A stretch of DNA of 9,418 bases from CAIVAT01 sp037131145. Lineage in GTDB: Bacteria > Bacteroidota > Bacteroidia > Bacteroidales > FEN-979. A program made the translations under genes and the position numbers. The notes below the pieces were generated by a model. That model had not been told where the DNA came from. It searched no databases and saw only the letters and a program-made list of their open reading frames with translations. The stretch spans positions 1 through 9,418 of the forward strand of contig JBAXRP010000179.1 in assembly GCA_037131145.1 (NCBI GenBank). Reading direction: 5' to 3'. Positions 1 to 7,511 of the stretch are shown here, one piece after another; positions within the stretch are counted from its first letter, which is position 1, and each line of letters opens with the position of its first letter.

Positions 1-49
1 TGGGATAACGAGCCTGTTTGGACTTCGACCACCTCGCGGCAACACCTAA

Positions 50-418
50 ACCGTTCCGGCGTATGAAGGAGGAACCGTAACCGGCGCCGAAAGTGGTTTC
101 TACACGGTTGAAAAAATGCGGTTCCCGAAAAAGGACCAAAAGGATACGATCATTTACAACAGCAAGATCACCATTTCCAACATTCCGGCCAGGGCTTATG
201 AATATGTGGTAAACGGCAAAAGCGCCATCGAATGGATCATGGAGCGCTACCAGGTAACCACCCACAAAGAGAGCGGGATCAGGAATGACCCGAACGACTG
301 GGCGGAGGAGGTGGGGAATGCGAGGTATATATTGGATTTGCTGATGAGTGTGATTAAGGTGAGTGTGGAGACGGTGGGGGTTGTGGAGGGGCTGCCCAGG
401 GTCTGGTTTGGGTTATAA
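50..418 (+). pseudogene. 3' fragment of a type ISP restriction-modification enzyme (C-terminal target-recognition part), frame broken upstream
   Basis: The reading frame open from position 50 encodes about 122 residues resembling the extreme C-terminus of single-polypeptide type ISP restriction-modification enzymes, which fuse nuclease, helicase, methyltransferase and target-recognition parts in well over 1,000 residues. Recognisable blocks are VTGAESG, TVEKMRFPKKD, DTIIYN, AYEYVVNGKSAIEWIMERY, SGIRNDPNDWA and RYILDLL, ending in the usual valine-rich tail with GLP. An in-frame TAA at 47-49 blocks the frame. The ATG at 116 lies inside conserved sequence, so it is not a natural start. Frame 1 just upstream ends in HLN, the tripeptide expected in this family shortly before the block at 56-67, which suggests an indel near 46-52. 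The enzymatic domains would lie outside the window. The fragment alone cannot be a working enzyme; it is either a decayed remnant or the end of a frameshifted gene, and an assembly error is possible. Family assignment is from memory of its conserved C-terminus. Confidence 0.65.
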
Positions 419-427
419 CCAAATAAT

Positions 428-1336
428 ATGAGTAACATGGAGTTTATCAAAATTAATATTCTTGAAAATTATGGAAACCTATTGAGAGATGAAAAGATTG
501 ATCTTTTGACTGCTGATAAGGCACAAATTTTAACACGAAATGGACAACTTAGTATTAACGAAACAATAACTTTTTATAGGGCGAATTGCACAATCTGTGA
601 CTCAAGCATTGGCTTCATGAATAAGCCAAACTTTGGAACTGGCAAACTTAAAGACCAAACCGAGATTTGTTCTAAATGTTTTTCAAGGATAAATAACATA
701 GATTCCTCGATGATAAGGCAGTTAAAAAACATGACATCGTTGGAGCTAAAGGATTTTCTTTTCAAGCATGAACAAGCTTATAATATTTATAATCAAAAAC
801 TTGAAATTATTAAAGAACAAATTAAAAATCTCAATCTGGATAAAACATCAAGTTTATTTGGCTATAAAGAGATAAATGAACTTCCAAGGATACTCCTGGA
901 AAATGAAAACGTGCTCGAAATAGTTCAAGGAGGTTACAGTGGTAAAATAGGAATTCTGGTAGCGACTGAGCAAAGACTTATTTTCATTGACAAGGGGTTT
1001 GTCTATGGTCTTAAAATAGAAGACTTTCATTATGACAAAATAATTTCGATTCAGCATGAAACGGGACTCGTTCATGGAAAAATAGTCCTCACATCCGCTG
1101 GAAATCATGCTGAGATCAGCAATGTAATAAAAGACAGGGTTAAACCATTTTGTGACAAGGTTAAAATGATTATTTCTGATCTTAATAAATCACAATCGTC
1201 TCAAAATCAAAACACAAATACCAATCAGGCAATTGATATCGCTGATCAACTGCTGAAACTTGCAAACTTGAAAGAAAAAGGCATTTTAACCGAGGCTGAA
1301 TTTCAGTCACAAAAGATTAAATTGCTATCACTTTAA
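428..1336 (+). CDS. YokE-like PH domain and SHOCT domain protein with a four-cysteine zinc-finger-like segment
   Basis: This 302-residue protein has no signal peptide or membrane segment, so it is probably cytoplasmic. Residues 54-84 hold two CxxC pairs (C54/C57 and C81/C84) spaced like a treble-clef or zinc-ribbon site. A charged, probably helical stretch follows at about 95-140. Residues 151-250 look like a bacterial PH domain of the YokE type: an LPRILLENENV opening, then VATEQRLIFIDKG, and a final helix. A Q/N/S-rich linker (254-267) leads to a SHOCT domain at 270-301, recognised by IADQLLKLANLKEKGILTEAEF. PH plus C-terminal SHOCT is a known arrangement, and SHOCT is thought to mediate oligomerisation. 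No catalytic residues are evident and I assign no function. The start lies 9 bases after the preceding stop; no clear Shine-Dalgarno is present and M4 is a possible alternative start. The gene is strikingly AT-rich (17-32% G+C in sampled lines) compared with the fragment before it, which fits separate acquisition. Confidence 0.8.
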   Translation: MSNMEFIKINILENYGNLLRDEKIDLLTADKAQILTRNGQLSINETITFYRANCTICDSSIGFMNKPNFGTGKLKDQTEICSKCFSRINNIDSSMIRQLKNMTSLELKDFLFKHEQAYNIYNQKLEIIKEQIKNLNLDKTSSLFGYKEINELPRILLENENVLEIVQGGYSGKIGILVATEQRLIFIDKGFVYGLKIEDFHYDKIISIQHETGLVHGKIVLTSAGNHAEISNVIKDRVKPFCDKVKMIISDLNKSQSSQNQNTNTNQAIDIADQLLKLANLKEKGILTEAEFQSQKIKLLSL

Positions 1337-1408
1337 CAGCAAGGTATTACAAAATGATTCACAAAAAGTTGCATGACAAAAAAATACGCCATTTGAAAAT
1401 TCAAACAC

Positions 1409-1439
1409 TTTGACCAACTAAAAAATTATTTCACTTTTG
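1409..1439 (+). promoter_or_regulatory. Bacteroidota-type promoter for the nuclease-like gene
   Basis: TTTG at 1409-1412 is followed, after a 19-base spacer, by CACTTTTG at 1432-1439. This matches the Bacteroidota consensus of a -33 TTTG box and a -7 TAnnTTTG box, with one mismatch (C for T at the first position). Transcription would start around 1446, about 50 bases before the ATG at 1498. TTTG alone is common in AT-rich DNA, so the pairing and spacing carry the evidence. If real, the nuclease-like gene is transcribed independently of the PH/SHOCT gene. Confidence 0.4.
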
Positions 1440-1449
1440 TGCGAAATGG

Positions 1450-1464
1450 TGAGGAAAATCCTCA
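1450..1464 (+). promoter_or_regulatory. small inverted repeat in the nuclease-like gene leader
   Basis: TGAGGA (1450-1455) and TCCTCA (1459-1464) form a perfect 6-base inverted repeat around AAA. It lies just after the predicted transcription start and 33 bases before the ATG. It could be an mRNA hairpin or a short operator. It has no T run after it, so it is unlikely to be a terminator for the upstream gene. Function is unproven. Confidence 0.3.
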
Positions 1465-1497
1465 TATTCTCCGCACTAATATAATATCCCTCAAAAC

Positions 1498-1917
1498 ATG
1501 TCAGAAATTTCAAGAAATAATACATGCTTATCAGGTGAATACTTTGTTGCAGCAGAACTTTATCGCAGAGGTTGGTCGGTTGGGATGACCATTGGTAATG
1601 CCAAATCTGTCGATTTATTCGCAGAAAAAGATAATAGAAGAATTGCGATTCAAGTTAAAGCAATTTACAAAAGAAAAAATATTGGCTGGCCTATTATGCT
1701 GGGAAATGTGAGACCTGATTGCTTTTATGTTTTCGTGAACCTAAATGCAGATATCATGGGAACACCAGACTATTTCATTTGTACCTCTGAGGAAGCAAAG
1801 AGTAAAGTAAAACAATATGAAACCCGTGGTATTGTTGATCTATCTACGTTAAATACGGAACAGTTTAAAGGTAATTGGAGTAAATTAGAAACATTCGCGC
1901 ATGACCAAATTAACTAA
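1498..1917 (+). CDS. small PD-(D/E)XK nuclease-like protein (QxK variant)
   Basis: This 139-residue protein has the layout of a minimal PD-(D/E)XK fold. Helix 1 carries GEYFVAAELYRRGW with E14. A strand follows with SVDLFAE and D39, then a strand with IAIQVKAI giving the Q52-x-K54 signature. Mrr-type enzymes also use Q in place of E/D at this site, so a divalent-metal nuclease site (E14, D39, Q52, K54) is plausible. Residues 58-66 (KRKNIGWPI) and the C-terminal GNWSKLE motif recall small stand-alone proteins of this superfamily that databases often name inconsistently. There is no signal peptide or DNA-binding domain. The ATG is preceded by a promoter-like element and hairpin rather than a Shine-Dalgarno. 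It neighbours a restriction-modification fragment, which fits a defence or mobile-DNA context, but its substrate is unknown and activity is inferred only from the motif. The gene ends tail to tail with the large secreted-protein gene, 77 bases apart. Confidence 0.7.
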   Translation: MSEISRNNTCLSGEYFVAAELYRRGWSVGMTIGNAKSVDLFAEKDNRRIAIQVKAIYKRKNIGWPIMLGNVRPDCFYVFVNLNADIMGTPDYFICTSEEAKSKVKQYETRGIVDLSTLNTEQFKGNWSKLETFAHDQIN

Positions 1918-1994
1918 TAAAATTTAAAACTATTTGATTGGCACATAACCGTTAATGGCGCTGAATAATATTGAACGACTAATGATTGTTTTGA

Positions 1995-4900
1995 TTATCT
2001 TGTTTTAATGAGTTTGGAGGTTAAAACATTGTCGCCTGCAACAACTTTTATAAAATAGATCCCGGCTGGTTTGTCTGACAGTGAAAATTCGTGTCCTGAT
2101 TCTCCTGAAAGTGTCTCTGACAAGACCATCTCTCCGCGCATCCCGAAGATCATAACCTGGAAATTATCTCGTTGAGGATTGCCGGTTAGTTCCATTCTGA
2201 ATTTTCCGTTTGTTGGATTGGGATAAACCCTGATGTTTGGTTTTTCAACAACAATGGAATTTTCCTCACTACCTGGTCCAGTAGTGACAAATGTCGCAGC
2301 TTTTACACCGCAGAAAGGACCAGTGGGCGCAATTCTACCATGCATGTAACTTCCCGCTTTTGCCCAGGCGCCTGGGAGGTAATCAATGCTTATCCCGGCT
2401 ATCAAATTAACATTGCCCCCGTTTTGGACAATAAACGTTGTTCCGCCGCCAGCCACAGTGATGGTTTGGGTTGCATCAAAGCACACTGTTTGTCCATTAA
2501 GTACCGTTTCATTCTGAATTGTTCTGGTCGCCGGAGGGCCGGTCAGGATCAGGCAGGTATCCAGAGTGGTAAAGCTGGCATCGAACACCTGCACGCCTGG
2601 AACTGTTTTGGTTACATAACCTGCCATACTGAATTCAATATTATAAGTTGCAACAGGAATATTCACAAACTGGTAAAACCCACTTGCGTCGGTTGTCGTA
2701 GTATATGCCCCGGCCGTGACCGTAACCCCCTGAAGGATCGTAGCATCGGTGCAATGTCGCACAACACCCTGGATTGTTCCGTTCCCCGGCGCTCCGGTGA
2801 GGTAGATATCATCAATTTGCCAGGCGCCGATATCCCAGGAATTGCCGTTTACAGCGAAGGCAAACTGGAATGTTGCTGAGCCGACATCGGGAGTAGTTAT
2901 TGACAGGGTCTTTGTTTCAGGTCCTACAATTCCTGTTTGAGCAATTGCCCAGACAGAACTCCATGTCATCCCTCCATCGCTTGTGGTCCAGACTTCACAG
3001 GATGTACCGGAACTATACGCGTTAATATATTGCTTAAATGACAGGTTAAGAGAAGCCTGTCCCGTTGTATTGATAACAGGTGAAGTCATAAAAGACCTGC
3101 CGCTATAGAAATTGGGATTAGACGGGACGAATATGAGTTGGGGAAAGACGCCGCCGGCATTACTGTTTAAGTCTAAGATCCAGTTTGAAGGCGCTCCGTA
3201 ATTTTGTACCTGCCAGCATTGTGGTGTGAATCCGATTAACTGTCCAGTAAAATCTTCTGCGTATGGCAGAGAAGTTGCCGGACATGGCAGGAAAAAATAA
3301 TATGGACCTGCCCAATAACTTGTTTTCCCTCCTCCGCAGGCGCCCTGAACATAATAACTATAGGAATTACCTATTGTTAACCCTGATAAGTGATAAGGAT
3401 TCGAAGTTGTCCCTGTGATCATGGTTCCTGAACCTTGGATAAACCCGGCAAGCCCCCATTCGAGGTTCCACGCGGTGGCATTGGATGTCCAGGAAAGATC
3501 GGCAGAAGCTGACGTGATATTTGTCGCATTGAGCGCTGTCGGCGTCAGGCAGGTATTACAGGTTAGTTTTATCCAGTAACGGTCTAAAGAGTCGCATGCC
3601 ACCTGTTCCTGATATGCAGGCGCAACATTTACAAAATAAACTTGAGGTCCATTCAGCCGTGCAACGATTGTTGAACTGTATCCGGGCGAATTTGTAATCG
3701 AATTATAAAAAATGGCAGTTGAACAAGGCGCTGAAGCGATGCTCATGGAACTTGTAAATTCTGCATTTCCTGTAAGTGTTACATCATTGGCTTCTGTCAG
3801 CGTGAATGAATACCAGTCGGTATCACGGTGCGTCCTGTGTAACCAGGCAGTACCGCATACAGTTTCACCGCAGTTGATGCTACCTGTTTGAGCGGGCGCC
3901 ATTTCGCATCCATTGTTAGTGGAAGCGCCGCAAGTTTCCGCCTCCCCCGTGGAACCCGCCGGACAGTCAAAGTAATGAGTGCGAAAAGTTTTTTTGACCC
4001 ATGCGCTTACATCCGAGGAGCTACAATAGGTCCGTATATAAACATCAATATCCGTAGCCGGAGTAAGGTTTACAAAAGAATATGCAGGCGTTGAGGTGAT
4101 GTGGACGGTGTCTCCATATCCAAGCCAAAACCCAGCGGGTCCCCATTCAAGGGTCCATTCAGGATTGGTCGAAACGGTTGATGGAGTCCATGAGAGGTCG
4201 GCAGTTGTCGTCGTAAGCGTTGAATTGGAAACGGTCAGATTGGTCGGGGGAAAACATGTATAAATATCCACATGCACCGGTCCGATCCTTGCAGATTCTC
4301 CATAATCATACCGGGCAGAAACTTCGTAATTATACCCTCCCTTGGGAAGTGCGAGATCATCAAAGAACAGGTCGGGAATATTGTCCCCAATCTTGACCCC
4401 GTCGCGGTAAATATTGTATCCGGTCATCGTTGAAGACGGGGCAAAAGGAGCCGTATTTGCAAGCTTTGGCAATGCATTTGCCGTCATGGTAAGATTAATG
4501 GCGGGTTTTGTGCCGGCAGTCTGCGCAAATTGAATTATCCTGGGTTTCACTGATGGAGACGCCGGATTGGTTAAGATGGTCTCCGGAGATGTTGTTTGAG
4601 CCAAAGGTATCAATTGTTGCGGAGCCAGCGGCGCCGGGCTTTCGGAAACGAATCCCTGGAGTGTCCAGTTAAATTCCCAGCCCCACGACTCTTTCACTGA
4701 GAACCAGCCATACCCGGCATTAATCATATCACCTTTCCCAGCGACAGCCGGGCCGGGTCCTAATCCTGCCGGGTAACCATTTACGGTTTCAACGATTTCA
4801 TAGCCAAACCACAGTTCCTGGGTTCCATCAATCAATATTGGCGTTGTAAGCGACACGTCATTCCACCCGCCTACAATCGGATCGGTAACAACCTGAGACA

Positions 4901-7142
4901 ATAGCAAAGTTGATGCATTGCTTCCTTTCCAGACTTTTAAAGTGTAGGCTGCATAAGCATCAGCAGGAACGAAACGGATCTTTTTCAGGTAGGTCCCGCC
5001 ATACGGTGCAATATCTGCAACAGACCACCTGGAGGCAACGCTAAAGGTCATAGGAGCGTTATATCCAAGCCCGCCGTATATGGTTCCCGGGTCCCAATGG
5101 ATATATTGATCTGCAACTGATCCGGGGTCCAGCCAGCTTAAATGAACATTATTTTGATTTGTGCCAGCGACATTTGCCTGCAGACTTACCGGCGGCGCAT
5201 AATATGGGTTCACGCAGAAAACCTGGATGGTGACATTTCCCTGGGAGATATAAACGGATGAAGCGGTCTGGCTTGCATCATGATAGATAACCGTAATATC
5301 ATAGGCGCCAACCGGTAAAATTAACTGGTAATACCCAGAAGAATCAGTAGTAGTGGAGGTAACGCCAGTCGTGACTATTGCACCCAAAATTGGAACAGTA
5401 CAGTTTGGTAATTCTGTAACATGCCCTGCAATGGTACCTACTACAGGGTCTATGCTAAATTGCACTTGGTTAATGTCCCAAAAAGGGTCGTAATTGGCAA
5501 CAGGCGGCGATGCGGGATCGGGATTGATATTGTCGTCGTATGCAATCAATCCGCGTGGTGCGCCTGAATTAAATGAACCCCATTGAGCCGTACAATCATA
5601 CCCGGGTGCATTTTCATCAACTGCTACCACCACATTGTCTCCGGAATAATAAAAAGGGGTTGGTAAAGTAATTTCAAGCCAATTCCCATCGACGGGAAGA
5701 GGAATTATTCCAGAGAAGACCTGGGTCATGGAGCTGACCGGAACCCAATCCGACGAGTTTGCAAACTCTGTCTTGGTAGTATTTCCAAGATAAACAGTCC
5801 AGTTGTTCCAGTTTGAAAACTGTGAACTGTTTCCTGAATAGAAGAACCTGATCTTGGAAATGAGCCCGAGTGAACCTCCACCGGAAGTTATTTCACTTCC
5901 GAGATAGAGTTGTTGACTGTAATTGTAATTGTAACAAGAGTAGATTGGGAAAAAATCTGTAATCTCTGTCCCGGATCCAATCTGAACAGTCATGTTGGCT
6001 GTGGAACCATATTCATAAGCGCCCATATCGATTGTACCGTCAAAAATCCTGGGATTCCCATCGAGGTCATAAGGTTGAGTGGAAAAAGCATTGTCGCCTG
6101 TATTGATGCATGGACTTCCTGTTAACCTGAAATTACCCAGCGCCGGATCGGCGAAACTCGGATCGTACGAAATATTCCCTGTCCCTGTCGGCAAGGGATC
6201 GGTACAGCAATAAACGAATGAATTCCCGTCATAATTGGAAAGATTACCAAAATTGTCGAAATTCCCCCAGATGATACAATTCCGGAATTCACCACCTTCT
6301 ATTACATAACTAACTCCCCCAAAATTCAAAGCAGTGTTTCTGGAGATGGTACATCCGGTAATGAGAGCGCTGTGGTTTGTGGCATCAGCCCAGTCGCATT
6401 GAATACCACCCCCGCCAACCGGTGAATATGGAGCGCTGTTATTTGTAATCAAACAATTCTCCAGTTTCCCGGAATGGTAAAGGTTCACACCGCCGCCGCC
6501 GCCATTAAACCCGTTATCATTTGTATTCGTGTTACCGGTAATGATGCAATTGACTATTTCTGCATCCGGGCTGCAATCACCCATGAATACGCCTCCGCCA
6601 AAACTATTTGCAGTATTGTTTTGAATGGTGCAATTCATCACCTTAGCGCTTGAAAGTGAACCGTAAAGAGATAGACCTCCACCAAAACCAGATGACTGGT
6701 TATTTTGAATGATGCAATGGAGAATTTGAGGTGATGAATCCAATATAAAAATCCCGCCTCCTCCATCTGTCTCAACAGGCGTCCATGGTACGGTGGAGTT
6801 TCCATGCTGGATTGTGAACCCGATAACCTGACAGGATGAATTTTCATAGTTATTTATGGTTAAAACGCGTCCGGAATTGCTTCCATCAATAATGGTACTT
6901 GCAATAAATGCAGAATTACCAGTTGTGAAGTAATTGGAACAAAGAATTATGCTTTTTCCATTCATGTTTACCTGCTCATAATAAGTACCCGGATCAACCA
7001 TTACGATATCTCCGTCTGCAGATGCATCGATGCCTTCCTGAATAGTGTTAAAGGTTGCAGGTACATGCAGGATGGCACATATCCCATTAAAAGGCAGGAT
7101 AACAATTAAAAAAAGAATTGTAAATAAGTGATATTTTTTCAT
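1995..7142 (-). CDS. large multidomain secreted protein with beta-helix, Fn3 domains and type IX secretion C-terminal sorting domain
   Basis: This is a 1,715-residue exported protein. A Sec signal peptide covers residues 1-23 (KK, a hydrophobic core, cleavage near GICA). Domains in order: a right-handed beta-helix (about 25-325) with repeated CxI..N and glycine-rich turns, closed by a segment with DLDGNPRIFDG and IDMGAYEY (about 326-378); a beta-sandwich module (384-566); a carboxypeptidase-regulatory-like domain (568-642); the first half of an Fn3 domain (650-678), a large insertion (680-900) and the Fn3 second half with GYNIYRDG (905-960); an Fn3 domain (963-1055); a cysteine-rich module (1060-1197); an Fn3 domain (1198-1285); a MAM-like module (1290-1450); a second carboxypeptidase-regulatory-like domain (1455-1535); a short beta module (1545-1607); and a type A sorting domain (1636-1715, opening RVYPNPTNGKF and ending in GIYFIKV and KLIKTR). 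The sorting domain predicts export by the type IX system and attachment or release at the cell surface. No catalytic site is visible; adhesion or polysaccharide binding by the beta-helix is only an inference. The ATG follows an A-rich leader without Shine-Dalgarno. Confidence 0.9.
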   Translation of the reverse strand: MKKYHLFTILFLIVILPFNGICAILHVPATFNTIQEGIDASADGDIVMVDPGTYYEQVNMNGKSIILCSNYFTTGNSAFIASTIIDGSNSGRVLTINNYENSSCQVIGFTIQHGNSTVPWTPVETDGGGGIFILDSSPQILHCIIQNNQSSGFGGGLSLYGSLSSAKVMNCTIQNNTANSFGGGVFMGDCSPDAEIVNCIITGNTNTNDNGFNGGGGGVNLYHSGKLENCLITNNSAPYSPVGGGGIQCDWADATNHSALITGCTISRNTALNFGGVSYVIEGGEFRNCIIWGNFDNFGNLSNYDGNSFVYCCTDPLPTGTGNISYDPSFADPALGNFRLTGSPCINTGDNAFSTQPYDLDGNPRIFDGTIDMGAYEYGSTANMTVQIGSGTEITDFFPIYSCYNYNYSQQLYLGSEITSGGGSLGLISKIRFFYSGNSSQFSNWNNWTVYLGNTTKTEFANSSDWVPVSSMTQVFSGIIPLPVDGNWLEITLPTPFYYSGDNVVVAVDENAPGYDCTAQWGSFNSGAPRGLIAYDDNINPDPASPPVANYDPFWDINQVQFSIDPVVGTIAGHVTELPNCTVPILGAIVTTGVTSTTTDSSGYYQLILPVGAYDITVIYHDASQTASSVYISQGNVTIQVFCVNPYYAPPVSLQANVAGTNQNNVHLSWLDPGSVADQYIHWDPGTIYGGLGYNAPMTFSVASRWSVADIAPYGGTYLKKIRFVPADAYAAYTLKVWKGSNASTLLLSQVVTDPIVGGWNDVSLTTPILIDGTQELWFGYEIVETVNGYPAGLGPGPAVAGKGDMINAGYGWFSVKESWGWEFNWTLQGFVSESPAPLAPQQLIPLAQTTSPETILTNPASPSVKPRIIQFAQTAGTKPAINLTMTANALPKLANTAPFAPSSTMTGYNIYRDGVKIGDNIPDLFFDDLALPKGGYNYEVSARYDYGESARIGPVHVDIYTCFPPTNLTVSNSTLTTTTADLSWTPSTVSTNPEWTLEWGPAGFWLGYGDTVHITSTPAYSFVNLTPATDIDVYIRTYCSSSDVSAWVKKTFRTHYFDCPAGSTGEAETCGASTNNGCEMAPAQTGSINCGETVCGTAWLHRTHRDTDWYSFTLTEANDVTLTGNAEFTSSMSIASAPCSTAIFYNSITNSPGYSSTIVARLNGPQVYFVNVAPAYQEQVACDSLDRYWIKLTCNTCLTPTALNATNITSASADLSWTSNATAWNLEWGLAGFIQGSGTMITGTTSNPYHLSGLTIGNSYSYYVQGACGGGKTSYWAGPYYFFLPCPATSLPYAEDFTGQLIGFTPQCWQVQNYGAPSNWILDLNSNAGGVFPQLIFVPSNPNFYSGRSFMTSPVINTTGQASLNLSFKQYINAYSSGTSCEVWTTSDGGMTWSSVWAIAQTGIVGPETKTLSITTPDVGSATFQFAFAVNGNSWDIGAWQIDDIYLTGAPGNGTIQGVVRHCTDATILQGVTVTAGAYTTTTDASGFYQFVNIPVATYNIEFSMAGYVTKTVPGVQVFDASFTTLDTCLILTGPPATRTIQNETVLNGQTVCFDATQTITVAGGGTTFIVQNGGNVNLIAGISIDYLPGAWAKAGSYMHGRIAPTGPFCGVKAATFVTTGPGSEENSIVVEKPNIRVYPNPTNGKFRMELTGNPQRDNFQVMIFGMRGEMVLSETLSGESGHEFSLSDKPAGIYFIKVVAGDNVLTSKLIKTR

Positions 7143-7234
7143 TGTTGTTGTTTTTTGGAATCATTTGGTGAATCAACAGATAAAGTCAGAATATAATGGT
7201 TTGTAACCCCCTGTAAAATTACGTTATTTTCTTT
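7143..7234 (-). other. leader region of the secreted-protein gene, no recognised element
   Basis: This AT-rich stretch lies between the secreted-protein ATG and the end of the broken small gene. Directly before the ATG it reads as an A/C-rich run without a Shine-Dalgarno, usual in Bacteroidota. I looked for TTTG with TAnnTTTG at 19-21 bases on the minus strand and found only poorly spaced or mismatched candidates. I see no convincing terminator or riboswitch. Confidence 0.35.
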
Positions 7235-7482
7235 TCAAAAAATCTGAAAATATAAGGATGTCGCCCTCTCGGCAAGTTCTTTGACAATTTCATTGCTATT
7301 AAACACTATAGATTGCCATGCTCTTGTAATATAACAAAATGCGTTATGTTCTATTGGCTTCCACTTTGAACAATATGTATGTAGCGCTATTTCTACATCT
7401 GCAAATGTGTTGAAATCTTGGTCGTTAACTTTTATCGGCTCACCTGTTTACAATTTCTCGTCTCGATAAAAATTGACAGCAT
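7235..7482 (-). pseudogene. unrecognised small protein gene broken by a single-base frameshift
   Basis: On the minus strand an ATG at 7480-7482 opens MLSIFIETRNCK, then runs out of frame to a TAA at 7432-7434. A second frame overlapping it is open from 7447 to a TGA at 7235-7237 and has no usable start of its own. It continues with TGEPIKVNDQDF and later SKWKPIEHNAFCYITRAW and EIVKELAER. Adding one A to the AAA run at 7447-7449 joins the two into an uninterrupted protein of about 83 residues with ordinary composition (charged residues, several W, C and H). That the halves join by one base in a homopolymer is the main evidence that this was a gene. It begins 29 bases after the glycosyltransferase stop, in the same direction, so it may have been the third gene of that unit. 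I do not recognise the family. It could be a true pseudogene, a sequencing error in an intact gene, or chance. Confidence 0.42.
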
Positions 7483-7511
7483 TTCTTTTTTAGTAGTAAG
7501 AGGGGAAAGGG

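Noticed and set aside
116..418. Stand-alone 100-residue gene starting at the ATG at 116
   Set aside because: Conserved family sequence (VTGAESG and TVEK) continues upstream of that ATG in the same frame, so the ATG is internal.
1918..1994. Bidirectional terminator between the two convergent genes
   Set aside because: I found no stable inverted repeat with a flanking T run in these 77 bases.
2340..2879. Plus-strand open frame of 179 codons inside the secreted-protein gene
   Set aside because: It lies antisense to well-conserved MAM-like, carboxypeptidase-regulatory-like and short beta modules, and its product is rich in C, H and R with no recognisable motif, as expected of a shadow frame.
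7200..7250. TTTG-like and TAATTTTA boxes on the minus strand as a promoter for the secreted-protein gene
   Set aside because: The spacing is about 14-15 bases, not about 19, and the last base of the -7 box is wrong.
7432..7449. Programmed -1 frameshift site in the small broken gene
   Set aside because: The local sequence TGTAAACAGG is not a standard slippery heptamer, and slipping would put the tRNA on a stop-like triplet; a mutation or sequencing error is simpler.
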